DNA of 47,816 nucleotides from Helochares maculicollis (Eukaryota; Arthropoda; Insecta; Coleoptera; Hydrophilidae). The notes under the pieces were generated by a model, which had not been told where the DNA came from, made no database searches, and saw nothing but the letters and a program-made list of their open reading frames with translations. The stretch's first letter is position 1. Each line of letters opens with the position of its first letter. This document shows positions 24,001 to 33,756 of this stretch, one piece after another. The stretch lies in NCBI GenBank assembly GCA_033557835.1, contig JAWQRO010000227.1, forward strand, positions 1 through 47,816, written 5' to 3'. The translations under genes were made by a program, and so were the position numbers.

Positions 24001-25689
24001 CTTAACATAGTGATATTCTCCTTCATATTTTTATTTGTAATTTTACCAACAATTTTATTTGAAGCAAATAACTGTAATTATATTAATTCAGACAATTGTA
24101 CTACACAACATTACAACCAAGGGTCAAGCAGTGATGTCATTGATTTAGTACAGGGAACAGGAAGCGTTGAATGCACTGTAATATTTTACGGTATTTATAG
24201 TAACGAAACATATGAGTATGAAGTTGGGGGCACTTTTTTGAGTTATAATATGCCGTTGGCGTATGTTTTGACTACTGTGGCCTTTTTTTTAATTTCACTC
24301 GTTGCCATTGTTAAATCTGCTGCGAGAGGTTTTCGAGAGCGACTTGTTGAAGGTGAAGGTCAATTTTATCAGTATTGCAACCTTATTTTTGGAGGTTGGG
24401 ATTTTTGTACTCACAATGAAAACTCAGCTGCTATAAAACATAAGGCATTGTTCAATGAAATAAAGGGTTGTCTTGAAGCAGAGAAGCATGAGGAGGAAAG
24501 GCAGAATCGCACGAACAAAGAGAAGATTAAACTGTATTTCATTAGATCTGTAATTAATATCATAGTTTTATGTATTTTAGCTGCTTGTGGGGTGGCAATA
24601 TTTTTTGTGGCTAAGTATAGAACGGATGAGATTGGAAAATATGAAAATGCAAATCAGAAGGAATTGAGCAGATCAGAAAATGTTGAAAAGCTGTTTTACG
24701 AATTCTCACCGTCACTTTGTATAGTGGTGCTTAATTTGTTGGTTCCTTTAATATTTAGCTATTTAATTAGTTTTGAAAGGTACACCCCCTTAGTTGTGAT
24801 ACGACTTTCTTTAGTTAGGACAATTTTCTTGCGGCTGTCTTCACTTATAGTCTTGCTATTCACAATTACGGGGGAAATTGAGCAGAGAAAAGAATGTTGC
24901 TGGGAAACTTATGCTGGACAACAGTTTTACAAGCTGGTCATAACGGACATTTTGGTCCACATTTTTGTAACTTTTTTCATTAATTTTCCCAGGGCTGTTA
25001 TTGCTAAGCACATTGAGAATAAATGTGCTAAGTGGATAGGGGAGCAGGAATTTGACTTACCGAAGCATGTCCTGGATGTAATTTACTCTCAAACTTTGTG
25101 TTGGTTGGGTGCTTTCTATGCCCCTATTCTGCCTGCTATTTGCTCCCTTGTTTGTTTTATTTTATTTTACATCAAAAAGTTTGCTTGCCTTGTCAATAGC
25201 CAACCCAGTTCGACTGTTTATAGGGCATCTCGATCAAATTCCATGTTCATGGTAGTTCTCCTTGTGTCATATGTTTTTTCCGTGCTTCCGATAGCTTATT
25301 CAATAGCAGAGTTACCGCCATCCAAATCGTGTGGGCCTTTCCGTAACCTCGAAAGTGTATGGAGTGAATTCGTAAATACTTTTCAGAATATGAAGCCCTG
25401 GATTCAGAATATTGTCTTCTTTTTGGGTACAGCAGGATTTGCCATTCCAACTTTTATTGTTTTAGTTCTACTGTTGTATTATTATACTGCTGTGAATTCA
25501 GCAAATCGTCATATGGTGGTTGTTTTAAAAAATCAACTTGTCCTAGAAGGCCACGATAAACAATTCCTGCTTGATAGGCTAAGTTCTTTCATTAAGCAGC
25601 AACAAGAAGTACAAAAACGAATGCGGCATGCTGAAATAATGAGGGAGGGGGAGCGAGAACGGAATGCTGTCGGAAATAGTACTAATTAA
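18056..25689 (+). CDS. Transmembrane channel-like (TMC) protein, three coding exons
   Basis: TMC proteins are multi-pass plasma-membrane proteins related to the TMEM16 fold. Some are pore subunits of mechanotransduction complexes; others modulate excitability. Exons are 18056-18224, 19795-20039 and 23806-25689, joining as G|CT (Ala) and CAG|CAT in frame to give 765 residues. Residues 1-140 are basic and polar. The core has about nine to ten hydrophobic segments (roughly 194-223, 288-307, 383-407, 441-459, 474-493, 517-532, 568-594, 618-638, 673-698). The TMC signature CCWETYAGQQFYKLVITD starts at 502. The tail is charged and coiled-coil-like. The start is supported by an in-frame TAA (18047-18049) after the acceptor at 18042. 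Size and layout suggest the TMC5/6/7/8-like group, not the very large Drosophila TMC. The entire membrane core is in one exon. Confidence 0.93.
18225..19794 (+). other. TMC intron 1
   Basis: A 1.57-kb intron (AAG|GTATTT to TTTAG|CT). AT-rich, with no recognisable element inside. Confidence 0.8.
20137..21291 (-). mobile_element. Mariner transposon, second family, degenerate
   Basis: The inverted ends are CTACTGTGATCAAAAAATAA on the left and CTACTGTAATCCAAAAGTAA on the reversed right, flanked by TA (20135-20136, 21292-21293). The transposase runs on the - strand with stops and frameshifts. Recognisable blocks are WFLHHDNAQCHTALVLRDF near 20.47-20.52 kb (second catalytic Asp) and IRGYRFDTIEEIKNRIEE near 20.31-20.36 kb, a standard mariner C-terminal motif. 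It is 1155 bp long, inactive, and inserted antisense in TMC intron 2. Confidence 0.92.
22368..23574 (-). mobile_element. Mariner transposon, third family, degenerate
   Basis: The inverted ends are CACAGTGTGACAATTAAATT on the left and CACAGTGCGGAAATTAAATT on the reversed right, flanked by TA (22366-22367, 23575-23576). The length is 1207 bp. The N-terminal part of the transposase is readable on the - strand at about 23.14-23.41 kb (a GCECLSGSKTFEWQKQFLEG stretch followed by SLEDDKNVRRP), the DNA-binding linker of mariner. Downstream the frame is broken many times. It is inactive and antisense to TMC. Confidence 0.92.
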
Positions 25690-26061
25690 ATTGTAGACTT
25701 TATTTTGTAGTCTAGATTTTTTTACTTGTGTAAGAAAATTATTGTGATGGAAGTGAGTTTTTTTATTTGGATGAAAAAATTTGTATCTGAAAATTTGGTG
25801 TCATAAAAGTATTGCGGATTTCTCATGGTTTGTCTTTTTTTGATGGTTTGTTTCAATTTTTTGGTTTTGCTTTAAAACCACCAATTTTATAAATTTAAAG
25901 TGCTAACTGCTCAGAATCATGTACTCAAGTTTATTATTTGTGTATAAATAATGATTGTTCCCGTTTCAGTTTTACAGTGGCATATATTTTTGGAATTATG
26001 TGCAGTTCAAGAACTGCATTTTAAATATAATTTCCTTTAAAATGATGCTACAAAAAATAAA
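25690..26061 (+). other. TMC 3' UTR with poly(A) signal
   Basis: Non-coding DNA after the TMC stop. The first clear AATAAA is at 26056-26061, giving a 3' UTR of roughly 390 bases if used. Confidence 0.5.
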
Positions 26062-29000
26062 TACAGACTACCCTAGGAATGTATGGTTAGTAATAGATTG
26101 ACTAATTTGAACACTTAATTTCACATTTACAACATATTTAAAAACAGTAAATTGCAAGTGTCATTAATTTATTTCGACTTTTGTCCAATAGTGTTCTGTG
26201 GTTATCAAAGTGCTGCTCAAGTTATCCAACTTGACACAAGAGTTGATGTTTAATTTTTATGTGACGCTTCAAATATGTGATATTTAGGAATATATTTTTT
26301 AGTTAGATAATTATCATTAGTTTTTATAAATGAAAATTTTATGCTGGATGACACAGTTCAATGTTATCCGTTAATAATTTAAGATGTATATAATGTATTT
26401 CACAGATGCGTTTTTTACTATTTCGATCACAGGATTCAGGTCCGCGCCATACAAAAATGCTCAGTATTGAAAATTTCCATATTAATATTTAAATGTAGCG
26501 CTTAAGATTCCTTTACTGATTTTATGTTCTATTAGCAATACTACTAAGAAACAAAAGTAGATCAAAGATAATTTGCTATATTACCATAATTATTTTATTG
26601 TAAAATCAAAAAAATTTTGAGGATAATGCATGTAAAAACGTAATGATTCCTGAAGAAGTTATGCTCTCAGAATATCTGTATTCAATAATAAATGGAAAAA
26701 TAATAATTTCTATTTGCATGTTTCACTGGCAATTCGGCAGTTATTTTCAACTCATAACTGTGTAATAGTGTGAAAAAATAGTATGTTCACTGCACAAAAC
26801 TTTAGTTTGAAAGATTTAACACAACTAAATTTTTGTCAATTTTTCATTAAAAATTAACACAAGAAAAGTTTTTATTTCTGTTTGTCATTTTTAGCAACTT
26901 AGGGGGGGGGTCCCTTTGAATTCGAAGCATAGGGAGCGTCGGTTTTTAAATAAAGTAGGTACATGCTATGCTATATTAAACAGCCATTCTGTCGACTACT
27001 CATACAATCTGCGACGTATATATAATACATTTCGACGATAAATTTTAACAATTTCTTATATAAACCCCTCTTTACAACCTCTGTATGGAATTATGATGGT
27101 AGTTCTGTTAAAGTTTAGGAAAACTCAGTGGTGACTTCTTCAACATGCTAAGCTGATTTCTTGAATGTGTGTAAGTGAAAGTTAAAATTACTATCAGTAA
27201 ATTCTTATATTTCTGTAGGAGCAGAGGATTATGAAATATCCTCATGAGATTAAAATTTTTACTGTGATCCTATAATTAGTTTTTTATGAATCTTTTCATT
27301 TTTTAAGATCTTCAGTTTTTTTCGATGGTAATACACATTTCTGCTATAATTGAAGTTGACAATTCCAGAACTATGGGACAATTGAATATAGCTATAGTAT
27401 GGATAAGAGCAGAAATATGTATTACATTCAGTAAATGCTGAAGATTGTGAACAATTTAAAAACTTTTTTTAATTGCAGAACAAGTGGTGCGATTCTTTAC
27501 AAATTTAACAGCTTCACTCCACTTGCTAGTTAGGTTATCGGCCATGCAAGTAGTATGATTTCAAAACCTTAATTTGCTAGTCCTACATTTCCTGGCCTGT
27601 GGTTGTGCCTCGATTTGTCATTAACCATTTTCTGGTTATAATTGTGTCACTTGGAATTCTAAAATCCAAATAACATATAAAAGTATTTGACCTTTTAATG
27701 TTACTATTTTCAATGCAATAAATTTTCTTAAATAATTTGGTAAAGTGTGTAGACATGTTTCATATGGTTGAGATTTGGTAGTAGTAGTAGATCCATCTGG
27801 CATCAGCAATTGAAATTCTAATAACTGGCTTTACAACTATATTTTTTAGTTTTAGTTGAGCTAGATATGTTTTTATAACGTATATTTAACTGTTTGATAA
27901 TTCGTTTTCTTTCACAAATGAGTAGAATATATGTCCCAACAATTCTTTAGCACGGACAAGCGTTTTTACACTTTCTTGTGCATCTGACAAAGGCTCACTG
28001 AGTTTTCACAGCCTTTTACAGTTAAAATTTTTTGTTAAATACAATCAACTATTGAAATACTACAGTAATTATTCCTTTAAAGTGAGATTAACCAGTTCTT
28101 GAAGAAATGAGAAGCATTAGCCTACTTAGTTTGATTGGCTGCAAAAGTGTTTTGTCGAATTCTGTACTTATTTAGCTGATTCCCAAGAATATCTTTAATT
28201 ATACATACCACAGAGATTATGATGCTATTCTTTATTGTCTAACCATACATTACCTATAGTGTTTCCTGTACTTAGATTCTAAATTGTTTAAAACTCATAA
28301 TAGGGCCTGCCTAGTTAATTATGAATTTAAATATATTCACATTTACTTGCTGGTAAAATCTAATTTAGTGAACTTATAAAGAGTGACTGATTTATTATGT
28401 TTGTACATTTAAACATTTTTAAATTGTAAATAGTTCTGAAGGAATTTAATTTTATAAAATAACTTAAAGAAAATGAAAAAGCAACAATTCTAAATATTTG
28501 TAAAACATACAGAAGTAATTTGCTCATAAGTAGTAGATTTTAAACGAAACGGTTTTGCTTTTACTTACCTTTAAAGAGATTATTTTTTTTATTTCTGTTA
28601 TAAGTGTTACTTTAATAATCACTACATAAAAAGCAGATTAACCACACAAGAAACGTTGATAAACACAGTTGCCACAAGAGATGTATACTTTCACCATTGC
28701 ATATCATGTATCATTAAAAAAGAATTAAAATATTAATATAAGAAGAAATATGAAAAAATGAATTACATATTGATGTAACATTTGCTCTCATCAAACTGTT
28801 TTAAGTCTAAAGTTAGCATTTATATCCAAAGATTTCTTTTTGCGCCTCGCAGATATTTTGCATATTTACCCTTCATACTAATTTTAATGAATTGTACATA
28901 AAAGAAAGTTGTCGGTTTAAATAATAATGGCGTTATCGTTTTCAATATATCTAATTTAATTATTACAATATTTATACATCAGTCCATTGTGACAGTAGTT

Positions 29001-30120
29001 TCAAACAATTTTAAAATTCAACGGGAAATAAGTTTGGAATGTACACATTATTATTTAAATCGCCCATTTAGTCTGTAGGATTAAAATTATTATGGTAAGT
29101 AGAAATAGTGTAACATTCAGGTGCTTATATACATTGATATATATAGAAAATATAATTTAATATGAATTTCTTATTTCGCTCAAAATTTGTACAAGTGTTT
29201 GTAAGCAAGGAAAATGTGAAATTTGTGCTTTGTTTAGTCTGTTGGTATATGGCTATAATGGTAATTGACAATGTTCAAAAGGGCTTACCAATTAGTTGAG
29301 AGTTTGACAAATTAACTTTCATTTCGCTTTTGTTACTTTGCTTATCAGATTGTTTCAAAAATTATCTTTAAGTTGCAGAGCTATTTTGGTTTTATGCGAC
29401 AATTTAATTTCTCGTAAGTTAATTAGTGTGGTATAAACCGCTAGCACGTGATTTCTACCATGAGTTAGTCAAGTTATTTTCTTTAACGTAATTACTGCAG
29501 TTTCTCATGTTTTCATTCAGTTGTTTGAACGATGCCAAATTATATCAACTGATTTTTTTATAAGTATGATGATTGAATTGCAAAATAAAACTAAAAAGAC
29601 TGACAATTAACACAATTATTAACATCATACTTTCTAAACAAAGGTAATTTTAAGCACAAACTAAGCCAATTTTCCATTGCAGAATGATCGGGTTGTGCTC
29701 ATTTTCGACCAAATTTTTTTAACTGCGATTTTGTAGTTTTTACATTAAGAAGCATCACAGACATTCAGCTGATAATTACACATATTTATACATTTATTAT
29801 ATTATAGGGGTATATTTTACAAACCATTAAACGTCGCTCCAATGTATACCTGCCAATATAAAGTAACGTTTACAAGACGCGTCCTCCATTTTACTGTAGT
29901 ATTAAGGTACCAAAAATCAAGCATGTAATTTTAACGAGCATTTATCCTTCATTTGTACTGATTTTCTTTTGTATAAGAATGAAAAATCATTTGTCTAGTC
30001 TTATGTGATTTTTTACTATTGTTTTTAATAGAATTTCAATAATTTTAAGTACATTAAGTAATTTATGAGTGTTTTCATTTTTAAAGAAAGTGATATATGT
30101 GTAAATAAAATTGTAAAAAC
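26062..30120. other. Long AT-rich intergenic region
   Basis: No coding exon, RNA gene or intact transposon is seen in about 4 kb. The one structured item is an imperfect hairpin at 27303-27446. There is also a G-run near 26.9 kb and a short GTA repeat near 27.78 kb. Confidence 0.4.
27303..27446. repeat. Imperfect inverted repeat / hairpin
   Basis: ATCTTCAG, then 12 bases, then GTAATACACATTTCTGCT is mirrored 60 bases later by AGCAGAAATATGTATTAC, 12 bases and CTGAAGAT. The outer block pairs 8 of 8 and the inner block 17 of 18, with equal spacing. It could be a small MITE or a transcribed hairpin. Confidence 0.6.
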
Positions 30121-30129
30121 TAACGAGTG

Positions 30130-30270
30130 TTTAAATATTGTTTAAAAATAGTTCTTATAACAAAAAGAGGAAATTTACACCTTATATAATACCTCAGCTA
30201 CTCCTGCAAATTTAATGCTACAATACTAGCTCGATTTGATTAGGCCATATTGGCAAACCAAATTTAAAAC
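30130..30270 (-). pseudogene. Degenerate duplicate of the fibrillarin 3' end
   Basis: Two blocks repeat the fibrillarin 3' region in the same order. About 27 bases (ATATTGTTTAAAAATAGTTC and onward, near 30138) match the 3' flank near 30718. About 55 bases at 30207-30262 match the coding exon at about 31010-31065, roughly four in five bases the same. On the - strand the second block reads FANMA, stop, SNRASIVALNLQ against FADVAQPDQARIVALNSQ in the gene. Some 290 bases between the blocks are missing relative to the gene. It is a tandem relic. Confidence 0.7.
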
Positions 30271-30797
30271 TATTACAAACTTGAGCAGCTAACGGTCATC
30301 TGATTGCTATGATGTGAGCAAATATAATTATAGAAATGTCGAACCCGATACCGGAAAAATAAAAAAAAGTAGCCATACAAAAAACATTGTAAGATTAGGA
30401 AGGAAGGCAAAATAAGTTGCATTTTTTGGTTCAAAACTTGGTGGGTTTAAGGTTTAAACTGAAGAGATGAGGCATAAGATTTTTCAACTTTTACCTTATC
30501 CAAAGGACACTGCTTCAATCAGAAAATGTTTTATGCAATTTTATAGAAACTTGCACATTTATACCAATTGAAGAAAGTTAAAACCAACTAGAAATTCTAA
30601 CAATTGCATACGACAAAAGGTTTTTGTTTACACTCTCTACTACCAATTTGTATAAGCGTGTATCAATGGACAATTGTTGAGTAAGTTAGACTTAATACAT
30701 TCAATAGTCTCTTCATATATTGTTTAAAAATAATTCTTATAATCTAAATAATTTACATTCTATGCTTAAAAAGTAGTTATAAAAAGAACAACGTAAA
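30271..30797. other. 3' flank of fibrillarin
   Basis: It should contain the fibrillarin 3' UTR on the - strand. I see no perfect AATAAA hexamer close to the stop. No other feature. Confidence 0.35.
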
Positions 30798-33156
30798 TTA
30801 TGCTTTGTTTTTAGGGGGCGGTCTGAAAACGCCAACTACAACTGCATGATCTCTTTCGTAAGGTTCCAAAGTGATTTGTTCCTGCGGTTTCATGTTGTCT
30901 GCTTGTAGTTTTTTCACTTCGGCAGCAAAAACAGCTTCAGGTTGAGCAGTGGAATCTATACAAGATGCTTTGATGGATATTACAAAATGGCCACCATTTT
31001 TTAAAAAGTACTGCGAATTCAATGCTACAATTCTAGCTTGATCTGGCTGAGCCACATCTGCGAACACGCAATCCACCATTCCTACAAGCATGCGGTATTT
31101 GTGCGGATGGCGAGCATCTTCAATGATTGGAATGATGTTGGTCCTTTTCTTGGCTACATTTATTAGGTCCCTCCCTGACCTGTGTGAGAATTCTACCGCA
31201 TATACAAGGCCTTCGGGACCAACAATGTCACTAACGTGAGAAACTGTGGTTCCTGAGGCTGCTCCCAAATATAACACTTTGCAGCCTGGAGGCATGTGAA
31301 TTTGGTCAACGCCTCCTAAAATAGCAGCCGCCAGTTTGCTACGGAACGGATTCCAAACGCGATATTCAATTTTGCTACCTCCGTTCTGTAAATCAAAAAG
31401 AAATAATTAGTGATTAACACAATTATGTAGTTTAAATTATTTTTTGAATGTTTTTTTTGCATAGCTTCCGTACAGTATGTTTTAAGTAGCGTTTTGTGCA
31501 GAATTGCTTACCTCAACAGATATTCTTTTTTCTCCATAGACCTCAGACCCCGGAACCAAGTTAAGGGTGACTAATGCATCTTCTTTTCCTCTGGCAATAA
31601 ACACACCTTCATGTCTATGAGGTTCAACAATTACAGTTTTACCTCCTTTGAAGCCACCCCCCGAAGGACGGCCTCCACGGCCACCTCTTCCACCACCTCC
31701 GCGGCCGCCGCCACCACGACCACCACCTCCTCTACCGCCAAATCCTCCACGGCCTCCACCAAATCCTCCACGACCACCACCACCACCTCCTCTGCCGCCT
31801 CCTCCAAATCCTCCTCGACCTCCACCACCGCCTCTGCCGCCTCCGAATCCTCCTCGGCCACCACCACCTCCTCTACCACCGGGTGAAAATCCTGTAATAA
31901 AATAAAATTTATAGAGGGACACTGTTTTTGGATGCAAATTTAAAAACAGGATTATTTTAGCAAGTCAGCTATATAAATATGTATCGAACACGGTTACGTG
32001 ACAAACTAAGATTTTATTGTGATTATTAAATCGAACAATCAACATTTGGTATTTCTAGAATTCGAAAATAACTGTGTTAAAATCATTTTCCCTATAAAAG
32101 TAACAATAAATAAAACCTTGAGGCAGAGAAATTAGGCATATTCATTACAATAATAAAAATGGGTTGTGAATTCTAGGAAATAGTAACCTCCTGGGACCTT
32201 TTTTTGTCTACTATTAGAATGGATTGAGCTTGTGATTTGTATTCTCTGAAGTTGCTATACTAGAAATTGTAGTTTATTTGTAATTTATAAATGAGCCAAT
32301 AAATAAGGAAGGGTATTAGGTTTGAATTTCTTTAGAGGAATTCAATATAACAAAACTGTTCACCAGATCTTCTAAGATTGGTGCGGAATTTATTGTATTA
32401 TGGGACCAATAATGTTAGCTTTTGTTTCGTTCAAAACATTTACTATATGTAATAACTCTGTTTGTCTTAGGATTTCTTCTTGAATTTGGTGCTGAAATAA
32501 ACATCTACTAATACTAAAATCATATTCAATTTAAGATTATATTCCCAAAATGTCTATTTTAGTCTTCTTTGCAACAAGGTGAAGCCAACATAAATTGCTA
32601 AATCTCAAACATTCTGTAGCTAGTAAGTCACTATTTCAATGGGAGTGAAAAACGTGAAGCTTTAAGAAACATAACAAATCGAGAAGTATCGTATGCTACT
32701 ATTAAATAATATTTAATTTTTTTGTTCGTTACGAGCGAAATAAATCTGTATAGTGTATGCACTTGCACATAATACAACATAGTATTATAAATATATGACT
32801 GCATTTGGTCTAGCTAATAATGTATGCGAAGAAAAAAAAATGATATGTACATCCAAGATAAAACAACCTCCTACTGTTAATACATCTGGAAGGTCACCCC
32901 ATTTTGCTTTCATACAAGATCACCAACAATAACAAAATCAACCACAAATGCCATAAAAAACATTTTAAAAATCATAAAGCTTAATAAAGCCACGGAATAA
33001 TCATTAAAAGCATTTAAAACCGGCAGCGTTGTAGACATAACCTCAATAGCAAGACACGTGTTATCGATAAACAAAAATATACATATTTACTGAATATTCA
33101 CAAAAATCTGTTGATTTAAAAAAAATAAAGAAAAAAAGCTTACCTGGTCTGCCCAT
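30798..33156 (-). CDS. Fib: Fibrillarin, rRNA 2'-O-methyltransferase
   Basis: The catalytic subunit of box C/D snoRNPs in the nucleolus, fibrillarin methylates rRNA 2'-OH groups using SAM. Exons on the - strand are 33144-33156 (only ATGGGCAGACCAG), 31512-31891 and 30798-31385, joining in frame to 326 residues. Residues 1-9 are MGRPGFSPG, the family start. Residues about 5-86 form the Gly/Arg-rich domain. The methyltransferase fold follows, with VEPHRHEGVF near 93, KIEYRVWNPFRSKLAAAILGG, LYLGAASGTTVSHVSD (SAM loop around 172-177), ARHPHKYR and ERDHAVVVGV. It is near-identical to animal fibrillarins across the catalytic domain. It is head-to-head with RNASEH2C, about 600 bp apart. The G/R-rich exon also creates long open frames on the opposite strand, which are not genes. 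Confidence 0.98.
31640..31885 (-). repeat. GGN/CGN-rich tract encoding the fibrillarin GAR domain
   Basis: A G-rich, internally repetitive stretch in exon 2, with GGAGGA/GGTGGT-type units interspersed with Arg and Phe codons. It is by far the most GC-rich part of the window and is prone to length change between alleles. Confidence 0.9.
31892..33143 (-). other. Fibrillarin intron 1
   Basis: A 1.25-kb intron (GTAAGC to TTACAG) right after the first 13 coding bases. I looked for a box C/D snoRNA and saw no convincing box C and box D pair. Confidence 0.75.
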
Positions 33157-33756
33157 TATGTATACACAATTTTTAAAAAAATGTCTCAATATTTAAAACT
33201 AAGTTAACAAGCAGCACGTGCTGTAATACGCGTCTTCAAATGAATTCGAAATGGCCGAAACGAGGTTTCGTATTAGAATGAAGCAAGCAGCGAGATCCTG
33301 GCTTCGATAGAAAAATCGGTGGAGGGCGCCACAATAGGTGTGTTTCCACATGGAGGCAACTGGAAAGGGCTTGTTTTCTCTTTTTGTTTTGTACACAAAT
33401 TTAGTACTTAAAGAATGAGTAAGGATGATGTACGCCTTTGAGACTCTGCAAGGCACAATTACCACCTCTTTGCTATATTGTTTAAAAAAAATTTCGTTTT
33501 GATTTTACGATTTAGATTTAGACTTTATTTCTTTTAAAACTAGCGACTTTAATTAGCAATTACAAGATTGATTTCTATTAGCAGTAGTCAAAATGGCCCA
33601 AAAGAGGTAAAACCAAAAATTACTAGCATTAAATAGTAAACATATACCAGTAACCCAGTATCCAGTAACCACAAAAAATTGCTCTCTCCGTTACCTCTTT
33701 GAGTGAGATACACAGCAGTGTCAGGGCTTTAGGAGGCGCCACTTCAAAATTTAAAA
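33157..33756. promoter_or_regulatory. Divergent promoter region of fibrillarin and RNASEH2C
   Basis: Six hundred bases separate the two start codons, which face away from each other. No TATA box is evident next to either start. A five-codon uORF (ATGGCCCAAAAGAGGTAA) lies at 33594-33611, ahead of the RNASEH2C start. The AGG-TAA also has the shape of a splice donor, so it could instead be a short alternative exon. Confidence 0.6.

Noticed and set aside
31611..31905. Long open frames on both strands in the fibrillarin G/R-rich exon (polyproline, Ser/Thr-rich and Glu/Val-rich readings)
   Set aside because: They are other-frame readings of the repetitive GAR-coding tract and have no independent support.
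31892..33143. Expected snoRNA in the fibrillarin intron
   Set aside because: No convincing box C/box D pair was seen on the - strand.
33199..33465. 88-codon ORF in the fibrillarin/RNASEH2C spacer
   Set aside because: It lies in the shared promoter/5' UTR region on the fibrillarin strand, with no family resemblance and no splice logic.
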